Notes: a model not told the origin generated them from the letters alone. A stretch of DNA of 64,000 bases from Roseiarcus sp963775575 (GCA_963775575.1 CAVZJG010000002.1:1240001-1304000); one strand, 5' to 3'. Shown: positions 35,455-45,166, counted from the stretch's first letter. A program made the numbers and translations.

Positions 35455-36726
35455 ATGAGACGCGTCGTCGTCACGGGATTGGGCATGGTGACGCCCCTGG
35501 CCTGCGGGGTCGAGGCCACTTGGCGCCGGCTGCTGGCGGGCGAATCGGGGGTCGGGTGGGTCGAGAATTTCGACGTCTCCGACATTGCCTGCCAGATCGC
35601 GGCGCAGATTCCCCTCGGCGCCTCGCCGGACGCTTTCAATCCCGACGATTGGATGGACCCCAAGGAGCAGCGTCGCGTCGACGATTTCATCGTCTACGCG
35701 ATGGCCGCGGCGACCCAGGCCTTGCGCGACGCCGATTGGGAGCCCGAGACCTACGATGAGGAAATCGAATCCGGCGTGCTGATCGGTTCGGGCATCGGCG
35801 GCCTGACGGGGATCTACGAGGCTTCCATCGTCCTGCACGAAAAGGGCCCGCGGCGCATTTCGCCTTTCTTCATTCCCGGGCGCCTGATCAATCTGGCGAG
35901 CGGCCATGTCTCGATCGCCCATAAGCTCAAGGGCCCCAATCATGCGGTCGTCACCGCCTGCTCGACTGGCGCCCACGCTATCGGCGACGCGGCGCGCCTG
36001 ATCGCGCTCGGCGACGCCAACGTCATGGTCGCCGGCGGCGCCGAATCGACGGTCAATCGGATATCGATGGCGGGGTTCTCGGCCTGCCGCGCGCTCTCTA
36101 CCGGCTTCAACGACCGGCCGAAGCAGGCCTCGCGCCCCTATGATCGGGATCGCGACGGCTTCGTGATGGGCGAGGGCGCGGGCTGCGTCGTGCTCGAGGA
36201 TCTCGACCACGCCAGGGCCCGCGGCGCGCGCATTTACGCCGAACTCATCGGCTACGGCCTCTCCGGCGACGCCTATCACATCACCTCGCCGGCGCCGGAC
36301 GGCGACGGCGCCTATCGCGCCATGAGCGCGGCGCTGAAGCGCGCGGGCCTGTCGGGCTCCGACCTCGACTACGTCAACGCGCATGGGACGTCGACGCCGC
36401 TCGGCGACGAAATCGAATTGCACGCGGTCGAGCGCATTCTCGGCAATTCGGCGGCCACGGTCACGATGTCGTCGACCAAATCCGCCATCGGCCATCTGCT
36501 GGGCGCGGCCGGCGCGGTCGAGGCGATTTTCTCCATTCTCGCCATCCGCGACCAGATCGCGCCGCCGACCCTCAATCTCGACAACCCTTCGGTCGAAACG
36601 GCGATCGATCTCGCCCCGCACACGGCCAGAAAGCGCAAGATCCGCGTCGCGCTGTCGAACTCCTTCGGCTTCGGGGGAACGAACGCGTCGCTGATCTTCC
36701 GCGGGCCTCCCGAGCCAGGCGCCTGA
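35455..36726 (+). CDS. fabF: 3-oxoacyl-ACP synthase II
   Basis: 423-residue condensing enzyme that elongates acyl-ACP with malonyl-ACP. The catalytic Cys is in VVTACSTGAHAIGDAA, the two His in VNAHGTSTPLGD and KSAIGHLLGAAG, and the C-terminal SNSFGFGGTNASLIF is standard. It lies between acpP and mltG, an order common in alphaproteobacteria. Confidence 0.96.
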   Translation: MRRVVVTGLGMVTPLACGVEATWRRLLAGESGVGWVENFDVSDIACQIAAQIPLGASPDAFNPDDWMDPKEQRRVDDFIVYAMAAATQALRDADWEPETYDEEIESGVLIGSGIGGLTGIYEASIVLHEKGPRRISPFFIPGRLINLASGHVSIAHKLKGPNHAVVTACSTGAHAIGDAARLIALGDANVMVAGGAESTVNRISMAGFSACRALSTGFNDRPKQASRPYDRDRDGFVMGEGAGCVVLEDLDHARARGARIYAELIGYGLSGDAYHITSPAPDGDGAYRAMSAALKRAGLSGSDLDYVNAHGTSTPLGDEIELHAVERILGNSAATVTMSSTKSAIGHLLGAAGAVEAIFSILAIRDQIAPPTLNLDNPSVETAIDLAPHTARKRKIRVALSNSFGFGGTNASLIFRGPPEPGA

Positions 36727-36825
36727 GAGGCGGCGGGCGAGGATTCGACGCTTCATTTCGCCGCAAAAACGGATAGAGTGGCGCACGGCGCGAGAGCGCC
36801 GTGAGGCGAGTTACGGCGGTCGCGA

Positions 36826-38520
36826 ATGAACGAAGCGTCGAAGCAGGGCGGCAGCGCCAAGAAACCGGACGACGACGCCAAGACCCGGTCGCGGGTCAGT
36901 CTATTCGGCGCGCGCGTTCGCCCGCGCCCGCAGGCCGAGCCGTCGCCGCAGGAGCCCGCGCCGCCGCTGCGGCGGCCGCGGCGCTCCGGGCTTTCGGGCT
37001 TGAGCGGCCTGCTGTCGTTCGCGCTGCTCGGCGCCGTAGCGGGCTTCGCGCTGTTCGGTTGGGCCGCAGGGGAGGTGCGTAAGCCCGGGCCGTTGGCGGC
37101 CGACAAGATCGTCGTCATCGCTCGCGAGGACGACGGCGGCCCGATCGGCGACCAGCTCGAACGCGAGGGCGTCGTCGACAGCGCGATCTGGTTCTCCGCG
37201 ATGACGCTTCTCGACGGCAGCCGAAGCGCGCTCAAACGAGGCGAATACGCGTTCAAGGCGGGCCTCAGCCTGCGCCAGGTCGAGGACGAATTGATCTCTG
37301 GCAAGGTCGTGCTCCACTCGTTCACCATTCCCGAGGGGTTGACCAGCGACCAGGTGGTTCAACGGATTCGCGACAACGACATTCTCGTCGGCGAGATCAA
37401 GGAGCCGCCGCGCGAAGGCTCGATTCTTCCCGAGACCTACAAATTCGCGCGCGGCGAAACGCGTCAGGCTCTCCTGGCCGTGATGGAGAGGGCCCAGACC
37501 AAGGCGGTCGACGAAATCTGGGCCAAGCGCGCGAGCGATCTGCCGATCAAGTCTCCCGGCGAGCTCGTCACGCTCGCTTCGATCGTCGAGAAGGAGACGG
37601 GCAAGGCGGACGAGCGCGCGCGCGTCGCCGGCGTCTTCATCAATCGCCTGCGCCGTCACATCAAACTCGAGTCCGATCCGACCATCGTCTACGGCCTGGC
37701 GTTCGGCAAGGGCTCCCTGGGACATCCGATCTCCAAAGCGGAACTGGAGCAGGCGACGCCCTACAACACCTATATCATCAGCGGCTTGCCGCCCGGCCCG
37801 ATCGCCAATCCCGGCCGCGCGGCGCTGGAGGCGGCCGCCAATCCCGCGGCGACCAAGGAGCTTTTTTTCGTCGCCGACGGAACGGGCGGCCACGCGTTTG
37901 CGGAGACATTGGACCAACATCTCAAGAACGTCGCGCGCTGGCGGGAAATCGAGAAGGACGCCAAGGATAGGCTCGCGCCCGAGGCGGCGCCCGCCCCGGC
38001 CGGCGCGCCCGCCGCGACGCACGGGGCGCTGGAGACGGCCGACCCGAGCATTTTCGGCGCCGTGGCGCCGGGGAGCGCGCCGACTTCCGCCGAGAACGAC
38101 GGCGCGCTCGGCGCGAAGCTCGCCAAGCTCGGCGAAAAGCTGCGCGTTCGCGAAACTCTGTTGGGCGCCGAGGGTTCGCTGTCGCCGGGCAAAGTGACCG
38201 GCAAGACGCCCGAAGACCTCGGCGCCGTGGTCACCGGCGTCAATGACGCTCCCGCCGGCCCCGCCTTCTCCCAGGACGACGACGCCGCGCCCGATTCGGT
38301 CACCAAGGTCCCGCTTTCGGCCGCCGCGCTCGCGGATCAGAAAGCCCGCGCGGCGCGTTACGCGGGTTTGGCGGGCGCCGGCGAGCGGGTCGCAGGCCTC
38401 GACGATCCGGCGGCGGCTCCTCGACGCATATTCGACGCCTCGGAGGGCACGCCGCTCGATCCGCTGCTCAACAAGACCTACGATCTCAATTACGCAAAGA
38501 CGGTCCCGCCGCTCAATTAG
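36826..38520 (+). CDS. mltG: endolytic murein transglycosylase MltG with long C-terminal extension
   Basis: 564-residue inner-membrane enzyme that cuts nascent glycan strands and sets their length. An Arg/Pro-rich cytoplasmic start precedes a membrane segment (LLSFALLGAVAGFALFGWAAG, about 62-80). The YceG domain has SILPETYKFARGE, the catalytic Glu in ASIVEKETGKADE, LESDPTIVYGLAFG and PYNTYIISGLPPGPIANPG. After the domain (about residue 385) there are some 180 further residues, Ala/Pro-rich and probably disordered, ending KTVPPLN; these are not in the E. coli enzyme. The start has no ideal ribosome binding site but is the only ATG near. Confidence 0.92.
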   Translation: MNEASKQGGSAKKPDDDAKTRSRVSLFGARVRPRPQAEPSPQEPAPPLRRPRRSGLSGLSGLLSFALLGAVAGFALFGWAAGEVRKPGPLAADKIVVIAREDDGGPIGDQLEREGVVDSAIWFSAMTLLDGSRSALKRGEYAFKAGLSLRQVEDELISGKVVLHSFTIPEGLTSDQVVQRIRDNDILVGEIKEPPREGSILPETYKFARGETRQALLAVMERAQTKAVDEIWAKRASDLPIKSPGELVTLASIVEKETGKADERARVAGVFINRLRRHIKLESDPTIVYGLAFGKGSLGHPISKAELEQATPYNTYIISGLPPGPIANPGRAALEAAANPAATKELFFVADGTGGHAFAETLDQHLKNVARWREIEKDAKDRLAPEAAPAPAGAPAATHGALETADPSIFGAVAPGSAPTSAENDGALGAKLAKLGEKLRVRETLLGAEGSLSPGKVTGKTPEDLGAVVTGVNDAPAGPAFSQDDDAAPDSVTKVPLSAAALADQKARAARYAGLAGAGERVAGLDDPAAAPRRIFDASEGTPLDPLLNKTYDLNYAKTVPPLN

Positions 38521-38753
38521 AGCTTGTTCCAGTCCGACTGGAAACGTCGCGGGCGCCGAGGCTCGCGAGAGCGCCCGCCGGGCGAAGCCGACGAGGCGAG
38601 CGCGGTCCACGCCGCCAAGATGCGCATCGTCACGCTGGCGATGAACGTGCCCTGGGGCGTGATGGGAATCGTTCCAGCCCGCGTGCGCCCCAGCTTCTCG
38701 TAAAATCCCGACGCGCCGTCCTCCGCCGCGGCAGCGAGCGTCAGGAACTGCCG
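38517..38753 (-). pseudogene. remnant of a GNAT-type acetyltransferase gene
   Basis: On the minus strand, in a different frame from the TraB/GumN gene next to it, the sequence reads LTLAAAAEDGASGFYEKLG and, after one turn, TRAGTIPITPQGTFIASVTM. The FYEKLG-R-TRAGTIP pattern is the typical C-terminal end of GNAT acetyltransferases. No start or upstream part of the domain remains, because the intact TraB/GumN gene occupies the DNA. This is a truncated leftover whose stop overlaps that of mltG. Confidence 0.55.
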
Positions 38754-38758
38754 CCCCC

Positions 38759-39775
38759 TCACCACACGTTGACCACGCTGTAGCCGGCGGCGCGGAAGCG
38801 CTCGATCAGTCCGGCCTTGCCCGGCAGGTGCAGCGCGCCGACGGCGATGAAGGCGCCGCCGGCGGCCAGCAGCGGCGCGGCGCGCGCGGCCATGACTTCG
38901 TTGCGGCCGACCAGCAGCAGGCGGATGAACGTGTCCTCCGCCGCGCGCTCTTCCGGGGTCAGCCCCGGCATCACGTCGGCGACGGCGAGCATTTCCGCCG
39001 GGCGTTTGTCGCGATAGAGGCGCAGCAGCGTCGCGTAGGCGTCGTCTTCGAGTTCGGGCGTGCGGGCGCTCGCCGCCAGCATGGCGGCGAACAGGGCCGG
39101 CGGCGCGGCGGCGAGCGTGTCCATCTGCTCCTCGGCCAACTCCAGCGCGACGACGGCGAGACCGCGCTCCTTGCCGGCGAGCGCGATCGTCTGGTCGACC
39201 TCGGGCAAGCCCTCTTGCGCGCGCGCCGCCTCGCAAGTCGGCAGCGAAGCGGCCGCGGCGAGGAACCAGAGCCGGAGATGATGCGCCATTTCCTTGGGGA
39301 ATCCGCGCCCGCCGAGATAGGCCTCGACTGCGGCGGCGCGTTCGCCGGTCAGCGCGGCGTCGAAAGTGTCCTGGTCGCGCGCGATCGCCTTGGCGAACAT
39401 CTTCGCCGCCATGTCCGCTTGATCGACGGCGTCGAACGGGCCGCCGAGCTCGGTGGCGACGACCTTCGCGCCGGCGACGAATTCCGCCGCCTTGCGCGCC
39501 AGCGCGACGGCGTCTTCGTCGGTCGCGTGGACCGTGCCGAAGAGATAGGACGGCGCAAGCCCCTCGCGCTCGACGCGCCAGAGAAGGCCTTCGGCGTTGA
39601 CGAGATCGTCGGCGCGTTTGAGCCGCGCCGCGCCGAGATCGGCGCCGGCGGCCAAGTCGCGGCCTCTGCACGGCGGCGCGGCGGCGTCCTCGGCGAGGGC
39701 CGGCGCGAAGAACGCCAGGCCGAAGGCGGCGAGGAGCGCCGCGTGAAGGCGCGCGCGGGAGAGACGAGGCGTCAT
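38759..39775 (-). CDS. TraB/GumN family protein
   Basis: 338 residues with an N-terminal signal sequence (LHAALLAAFGLAFFAPALAED). The TraB/GumN fold shows YLFGTVHATDEDAVAL, VVATELGGPFDAVD, and the C-terminal GGAFIAVGALHLPGKAGLIERF with the conserved GAxHLxG motif. Members are suggested to be membrane-linked metalloproteases but function is unproved. It directly follows coaA (9 bp after the coaA stop on the same strand), so the pair is probably co-transcribed. Confidence 0.85.
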   Translation of the reverse strand: MTPRLSRARLHAALLAAFGLAFFAPALAEDAAAPPCRGRDLAAGADLGAARLKRADDLVNAEGLLWRVEREGLAPSYLFGTVHATDEDAVALARKAAEFVAGAKVVATELGGPFDAVDQADMAAKMFAKAIARDQDTFDAALTGERAAAVEAYLGGRGFPKEMAHHLRLWFLAAAASLPTCEAARAQEGLPEVDQTIALAGKERGLAVVALELAEEQMDTLAAAPPALFAAMLAASARTPELEDDAYATLLRLYRDKRPAEMLAVADVMPGLTPEERAAEDTFIRLLLVGRNEVMAARAAPLLAAGGAFIAVGALHLPGKAGLIERFRAAGYSVVNVW

Positions 39776-39783
39776 CGGTTCGC

Positions 39784-40753
39784 TCACAGTTTGCGCAGCG
39801 CGACTTCCTCGATGCGGTGGCTGGCGCCCTTGGTGAGCCTGAGGCTGGCGCGCGCACGGGTGGGAAGGATATTCTCGTGCAGGTTGACGAGATTGATGCG
39901 CCGCCAGACCGAGCGCGCGACCGCCCGCGCTTCCGCGTCGCCGAGATCGGCGTATTGGCGGAAATAGCTGCGCGGATCGCGAAACGCCGTATTGCGCAGG
40001 CGCATGAAACGCGCGATGTACCATTTTTCCAGCAGTTCGTCGCTGGCGTCGAGGAACACCGAAAAATCGAAGAAATCGGAGACGACGGGAATTTCCCTGC
40101 CCTCGCGCGAGAGTCGGTTGGGCGACAGCACGTTGAGGCCCTCGACGATGAGGATGTCCGGCCGATCGACGACGATCGTCTCTCCCGGCACAACGTCGTA
40201 AACGAGGTGCGAATAGACCGGCGCCTTGACGTCGCGCGTGCCCGCCTTGACGTCGGCGAGAAAGCGGATCAGCGCGGCACCATCGTAGCTTTCAGGAAAG
40301 CCCTTCCGATCCATCAGCCCCTCGCGAATGAGCCGCGCGTTGGGATGCAGAAAGCCGTCGGTGGTGATCAGTTCGACCTTGGGGGTGTTGGGCCAGCGCG
40401 TCAACAGAGCCTTCAGCACCCGCGCCGTCGTCGACTTTCCCACCGCCACCGAACCGGCGACGCCGATGATGTAGGGCACCTTGCCGTCGTTGGCGCCGAG
40501 GAATCGCTGGGTCGCCTTGAACAGCCCCTGCGTCGCCGCGACGTAGAGCGCCAGCAGGCGCGAAAGCGGCAGGTAGATCGCCTCCACTTCGTCGAGCGAG
40601 ATCGGATCGTGGGTCGATTGCAGCTTGCGCAAATCGTCGATGGTGAGGGTCAGACTCGGTGTCGGCGCGCAATTCCGCCCACTCGTCGCGGGTGAAATGC
40701 CGATAGGGCGAGGAGGCGGCGTGCGGCGGCGCGGCTGAAACTCTGTGATTCAT
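39784..40753 (-). CDS. coaA: pantothenate kinase type I, interrupted by a one-base insertion
   Basis: First enzyme of coenzyme A synthesis, phosphorylating pantothenate. The P-loop GVAGSVAVGKSTTARV, ITTDGFLHPN, and FFDFSVFLDASDELLEKWYI are diagnostic. The N-terminal part (MNHRVSAAPP ... HFTRDEWAELRADT) is in one frame and everything from LTIDDLRKLQSTHDP onward is in another. A single extra base among about 40653-40656 accounts for this; correcting it restores a normal 322-residue enzyme. An in-frame start for the second part alone would lose roughly 40 residues. CoaA is normally essential unless a type III kinase exists, so a sequence error is likely. TraB/GumN gene follows. Confidence 0.9.
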
Positions 40754-40806
40754 GCGGGCCCCGTTTTCTCCGGCGAGGAAAACAACATCGGGTGAAACGA
40801 AAGCGA

Positions 40807-41121
40807 TCAGGCGCGCCGCGACGCCTTTTCTTCGAGACCGCTGCGTTTGGCGCGCCGCTCCAGTTCGCTCATCACGTCGGCCAGCGCAACGTTGCGCGAG
40901 CGCAGCACGACCAGCAAATGATAGAGCGCGTCGGCGGCCTCCGCGCGCACCGCGTTATCGTCCTGCGCGACGGCCGCGATCGCCAGCTCGACCGCCTCCT
41001 CGCCGAACTTCTTCGCGCAATGCGCGGTCCCCTTGCCGAGGAGCGCGCTGGTGTAGGATTGGTCCGCCCCCGCCGACGCGCGGTCGGCGATGATGCGGGC
41101 GAGGTCGTCCAGAGTGAACAT
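40807..41121 (-). CDS. hisE: phosphoribosyl-ATP pyrophosphatase
   Basis: 104-residue all-alpha MazG-like enzyme hydrolysing phosphoribosyl-ATP to phosphoribosyl-AMP, step two of histidine synthesis. Signatures are SYTSALLGKGTAHCAKKFGEEAVE and the DNAVRAEAADALYHLLVVL metal-binding helix. In many alphaproteobacteria hisE follows hisF and precedes coaA. Here coaA is next, but no hisF is upstream in the window; the 280 bp before it hold no gene that I can support, so the cluster has been broken. Confidence 0.93.
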   Translation of the reverse strand: MFTLDDLARIIADRASAGADQSYTSALLGKGTAHCAKKFGEEAVELAIAAVAQDDNAVRAEAADALYHLLVVLRSRNVALADVMSELERRAKRSGLEEKASRRA

Positions 41122-41403
41122 CGGTTCGTACGTTTCCGTTGAGCCGGCTTCGGCAATCCCGCATTGTGCCCGTCAATCCGGCGCTTGTCGAGAAACGGCG
41201 CTTGCGGCGGGCGATTCCGGGCGGCGCCATCCGCGCCGGCCGGGACGTTGAACCTCAGCGCGCGCGCCGTCGCGGCGAGGGCGTTGAGATTGCCGCGATC
41301 AGGCTTCATGTTTCGCTGTTCCGCACCGGCCGTGCGGATGGCGCCCCCTTACCGCGCGCCAAGGCAATGCTTACCTTTGGCCCGTCTCCAAAGGAGATCG
41401 ATC

Positions 41404-42282
41404 ATGTCCAGCATCGACCAGTCCGGCGCGTTCGCCCTCGGCGACCGCATGGTGAAGCGGCTCGGCTACGGCGCCATGCAGCTCGCCGGGCCCGGCGTGT
41501 TCGGCCCGCCCAAGGATCGCGGCGCCGCGCTGGCGGTGCTGCGCGAGGCGGTCGCAAGCGGCGTGAACCACATCGACACCAGCGATTTCTACGGCCCGCA
41601 CGTCACCAACCAGATCATCCGCGAGGCGCTGCATCCCTATCCCGACGACCTCGTCATCGTCACCAAGGTCAGCGCCCGGCGCGGCGAGGATGGATCGCGG
41701 CTTCCGGCCTTCTCGCGCGAAGAACTGACCCAGGCGGTGCACGAAAATCTCCGCAATCTCGGCCTGGACGTTCTCGACGTGGTCAACCTTCGCAGCATGT
41801 TCGACATCCACGGCCCCGTAGAGGGATCGCTCGAGGCGCCGCTCGCCGTCCTGGCCGATCTCCAACGGCAGGGCCTGATTCGCCACATCGGGCTGAGCAA
41901 CGTCACGCCCAAGCAGATCGCGGATGGACGCCGGATCTGCGAGATCGTCTGCGTGCAGAACTATTACAATGTGGCGCATCGGGCCGACGACGCCCTGATC
42001 GACGACCTCGGCTGCGAAGGCGTCGCCTATGTGCCGTTCTTCCCCCTCGGCGGCTTCAGCCCGCTTCAGTCCACGACTTTGTCCGCCGTCGCTAAGCGCC
42101 TCGGCGCGACGCCGATGCAGGTCGCGCTCGCCTGGCTGCTGCGTCGCTCGCCGAACATCCTGCTGATCCCCGGCACCTCGTCGGTCGCGCATCTCAGGCA
42201 GAACCTCGCCGCGGCGGAGCTGAATCTGCCGGACGATGCGCGGAAAGAGCTGGACGGCGTGGCGCGCGTCGACGCCGCCTGA
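41404..42282 (+). CDS. aldo/keto reductase
   Basis: 292-residue NADPH-dependent oxidoreductase with a TIM barrel. The catalytic Asp and Tyr are in HIDTSDFYGPH and the Lys in VIVTKVSARRGED. The usual catalytic His position reads DVVNLRSMFD, so the His is replaced, as in a known subgroup of bacterial aldo/keto reductases. The C-terminal LLIPGTSSVAHLRQNLAAAEL binds NADPH. Start ATG at 41404 has AAAGGAGAT directly upstream. Substrate unknown. Confidence 0.88.
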   Translation: MSSIDQSGAFALGDRMVKRLGYGAMQLAGPGVFGPPKDRGAALAVLREAVASGVNHIDTSDFYGPHVTNQIIREALHPYPDDLVIVTKVSARRGEDGSRLPAFSREELTQAVHENLRNLGLDVLDVVNLRSMFDIHGPVEGSLEAPLAVLADLQRQGLIRHIGLSNVTPKQIADGRRICEIVCVQNYYNVAHRADDALIDDLGCEGVAYVPFFPLGGFSPLQSTTLSAVAKRLGATPMQVALAWLLRRSPNILLIPGTSSVAHLRQNLAAAELNLPDDARKELDGVARVDAA

Positions 42283-42368
42283 CGGCGCGCGAGCGCGGCC
42301 GCCCGAGCCCGCCCGCGCCCTTCGCAAAAGGCTGGTGAACGCGCGCGGCGAATTTGCTATGCTGGATC

Positions 42369-43784
42369 ATGGGATTGAGCACGATCGAAGCCTCGCCCGC
42401 CGCGCCTCGGCAGGGGACCGCAATCGCCGACGCCGAACTCGTCGCGCGCTACGACGGCCGCGTGCCGCGCTACACCAGCTACCCCACCGCGCCGCATTTC
42501 TCGCCCGCGATCGGCGCCGAGACCTACGCGAAATGGCTCGGCGCGCTGTCGCCGGCCGCGCCGCTTTCGCTCTATCTGCACGTGCCGTTCTGCGACCGGC
42601 TCTGCTATTATTGCGGCTGCAACACGAGCGTGGTGCGGCTCGATTCTTCGCTGCGCGCCTATGCCGGGCTGCTGGAGCGCGAGATCGAGCGGGTCGCCGG
42701 CCTGATCGGCCGCAGACCTGCGGTTTCGCACGTCCATTGGGGCGGCGGCACGCCGACCAGCCTTCCCGGCGACCGGCTGACCGCGATCATGGCGCGCATC
42801 CGCGAATCCTTCGCGCTCGAGCCGGATGCGGAGATCGCGATCGAACTCGATCCGACCAGCCTGCCCAAGGATCGGCTCGACGCGCTCGCTGAAATGGGCG
42901 TCACCCGCGTCAGCCTCGGCGTGCAGGACTTCGAACCGGCGGTGCAGGAGGCGATCGGGCGTCGGCAATCCTACGAGGAGACGGAAGATTGCGCCAACGC
43001 CGCGCGCGGCCTCGGCGTCGGTTCGCTCAATCTCGACCTCATCTACGGCCTGCCGTTGCAGACCGAGGAGAGCGTCGCGCGCACCGCGCGGCGCGCGCTC
43101 GCGCTTTGCGCCGACCGCGTCGCCGTGTTCGGCTACGCCCACGTGCCGTGGATGAAGAAGCACCAGGCGCTGATCCCCGAGGAAAGCCTGCCGGGTCCCG
43201 CCGCGCGCTTCGCCCAGCAGCGCGCGATCCACAACGTCCTCGTCGACGAAGGCGGCTACATCGCGGTCGGGCTCGACCATTACGCGCGCCCCGGCGACGC
43301 GATGGCCGAGGCCGCGGCCTCGCGCCGCCTCAAGCGCGGCTTCCAGGGCTACACCACCGACGCGGCGCCGGCGCTGATCGGCTTCGGCGCCAGCGCGATC
43401 GGCTCGCTTCCCGACGGCTACGCGCAGAACGCGCCGACTGCGCCCGCCTACGCCAAGCTGATCGAGGCGGGCGGCCTCGCGGTCGTGCGCGGCGTCGCGC
43501 TGAGCGACGACGACCGGCTGCGCCGCGACGTGATCGAGCGGCTGATGTGCGATCTCGAAGTCGATCTAACGGCGGTCGCCGTGGCGCACGCCGCCGATCC
43601 CGCGCCGCTGCTGGCCTGCCTCGACGGGCTCGCGCGCTTCGAAGCCGACGGCCTCGCGCGTCGCGACGGCGGCCGCGTCCAGCTGAGCGAACGCGGCCGC
43701 CCGTTCGTGCGCTCGGCGGCGGCGCTGTTCGACGCCTATCTCACGCAGGACGCGGACAAGCCGCGGCATTCGCGCGCGGTGTAG
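42369..43784 (+). CDS. hemN: oxygen-independent coproporphyrinogen III dehydrogenase
   Basis: 471-residue radical SAM enzyme that decarboxylates coproporphyrinogen III to protoporphyrinogen IX without oxygen. It has the characteristic CX3CX2CXC cluster site CDRLCYYCGCN, preceded by RYTSYPTAPHF, and HVHWGGGTPTSLP, GVQDFEPAVQEAIGR and RGFQGYTTD. The ATG at 42369 is taken as start. A decayed copy of its 3' end lies 12 kb away at 55735-55881. Confidence 0.95.
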   Translation: MGLSTIEASPAAPRQGTAIADAELVARYDGRVPRYTSYPTAPHFSPAIGAETYAKWLGALSPAAPLSLYLHVPFCDRLCYYCGCNTSVVRLDSSLRAYAGLLEREIERVAGLIGRRPAVSHVHWGGGTPTSLPGDRLTAIMARIRESFALEPDAEIAIELDPTSLPKDRLDALAEMGVTRVSLGVQDFEPAVQEAIGRRQSYEETEDCANAARGLGVGSLNLDLIYGLPLQTEESVARTARRALALCADRVAVFGYAHVPWMKKHQALIPEESLPGPAARFAQQRAIHNVLVDEGGYIAVGLDHYARPGDAMAEAAASRRLKRGFQGYTTDAAPALIGFGASAIGSLPDGYAQNAPTAPAYAKLIEAGGLAVVRGVALSDDDRLRRDVIERLMCDLEVDLTAVAVAHAADPAPLLACLDGLARFEADGLARRDGGRVQLSERGRPFVRSAAALFDAYLTQDADKPRHSRAV

Positions 43785-43809
43785 CGCGAGGACGCGGCGC
43801 CCGCGCTGC

Positions 43810-45012
43810 TTACCGCAGCGCGGCGGCGAAGCGTTGGATCCTGCGGCAGGCGGTTTCCAGCGTCTCCAGCGAAGTCGCGTAGGAGACGCGGAAATTCGGC
43901 CCTTGGCCGAACGCCGCGCCGTGCACTGCCGCCACGCCCTCGCTCTCCAGGAGTTCGGTGACGAAGTCTTCGTCGTTGGCGATGGTTCTGCCCGAGGGCG
44001 CCTTCTTGCCGATCGCGCCGGCGCAGGAGGGATAGACGTAGAACGCGCCCTCCGGCTTCGGGCATTGCAGATATTGCGCCTGGGCGAGCATGGCGACGAC
44101 GAGGTCGCGCCGCTCCTCGAACGCCTTGCGGCGCACCGGCACGAAGTCCTGCGGGCCGGTCAGCGCCTCGACCGAGGCCCATTGCGCGATGGTGCAGGCG
44201 CCCGAGGTCTGCTGGCCCTGCACCATGTCCATCGCCTTGATCAGCTTGGCCGGGCCGGCGGCGTAGCCGATGCGCCAGCCGGTCATCGCATAGGCCTTGG
44301 AGACGCCGTTCATCGTCAGCGTGCGCTCGTAGAGGCCGGGCTCGACCTGAGCCGGCGTGACGAAGACGAAATCGCCGTAGACCAGATGCTCGTAGATGTC
44401 GTCGGTGAGCACATAGACGGCGGGATGGCGCATCAGCACGTCGGTCAGCGCCTTCAGCTCGCTCCTCGTGTACGCCGCGCCGGAGGGGTTGGAGGGCGAG
44501 TTGAGCACCACCCACTTGGTGCGCGGCGTGATCGCGCGCTCCAAGTCCTCGGGCTGCAGCTTGAACGACTTCTCCAGCGTCGTCGGCACGATGACCGGCT
44601 CGCCGCCGTTGATCAGCACCATTTCGGGATAGCTGACCCAATAGGGCGCGGGGATGACCACCTCGTCGCCCTTGTTCAGCGTGGTCAGAAAGGCGTTGTA
44701 GAGAATCTGCTTGCCGCCGGTGCCGACGATGGTGTCGGACGCCTTGTAGTCGAGCCCGTTCTCGCGCTTGAACTTGGCGGCGATCGCCTCGCGCAACGGC
44801 GGGATGCCGAGCACCGGGGGATACTTGGTCTCGCCGCGTCGGATCGCCGCGATCGCCGCCTCCTTGATGTTGTCGGGGGTGTCGAAGTCGGGCTCGCCGA
44901 TCGACAGCGAAATCACGTCGCGCCCTTTGGCTTTGAGATCGCGCGCCTTCTGCGTCACCGCGATGGTCGCGGAGGGCTTAACGCGAGAAAGGATGTCGGC
45001 GATGAAGGCCAT
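43810..45012 (-). CDS. aspC: aspartate aminotransferase (class I PLP enzyme)
   Basis: 400-residue pyridoxal-phosphate aminotransferase of the I-gamma type common in alphaproteobacteria. It has RDVISLSIGEPDFDTPDNI, VVLNSPSNPSGAAYTR, YVLTDDIYEHLVYGD, and the PLP Lys in LTMNGVSKAYAMTGWRIGY. It converts aspartate and 2-oxoglutarate to oxaloacetate and glutamate. The gene converges with hemN (26-bp gap). Upstream, an array of 10-bp repeats lies 155 bp from its start. Confidence 0.92.
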   Translation of the reverse strand: MAFIADILSRVKPSATIAVTQKARDLKAKGRDVISLSIGEPDFDTPDNIKEAAIAAIRRGETKYPPVLGIPPLREAIAAKFKRENGLDYKASDTIVGTGGKQILYNAFLTTLNKGDEVVIPAPYWVSYPEMVLINGGEPVIVPTTLEKSFKLQPEDLERAITPRTKWVVLNSPSNPSGAAYTRSELKALTDVLMRHPAVYVLTDDIYEHLVYGDFVFVTPAQVEPGLYERTLTMNGVSKAYAMTGWRIGYAAGPAKLIKAMDMVQGQQTSGACTIAQWASVEALTGPQDFVPVRRKAFEERRDLVVAMLAQAQYLQCPKPEGAFYVYPSCAGAIGKKAPSGRTIANDEDFVTELLESEGVAAVHGAAFGQGPNFRVSYATSLETLETACRRIQRFAAALR

Positions 45013-45166
45013 GAGCGGATTCCTGAATGTTGGCGCGCGGTTTTATGCGCGTCGCGCAGCTTAGTTTCGCCGGCGCGAAGCCGCAACCCGAGCGCGCGGC
45101 GAAGCGCCGATCGTTCGCCTGGCTCCCGCAAGCGAGGAAGCGGGGCCCGCCGCCGCGCCGTCAAAC

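Noticed and set aside
36901..38610. 569-codon minus-strand ORF
   Set aside because: Shadow of mltG.
41122..41310. minus-strand ORF upstream of hisE as a possible hisF fragment
   Set aside because: The translated sequence shows none of the HisF motifs.
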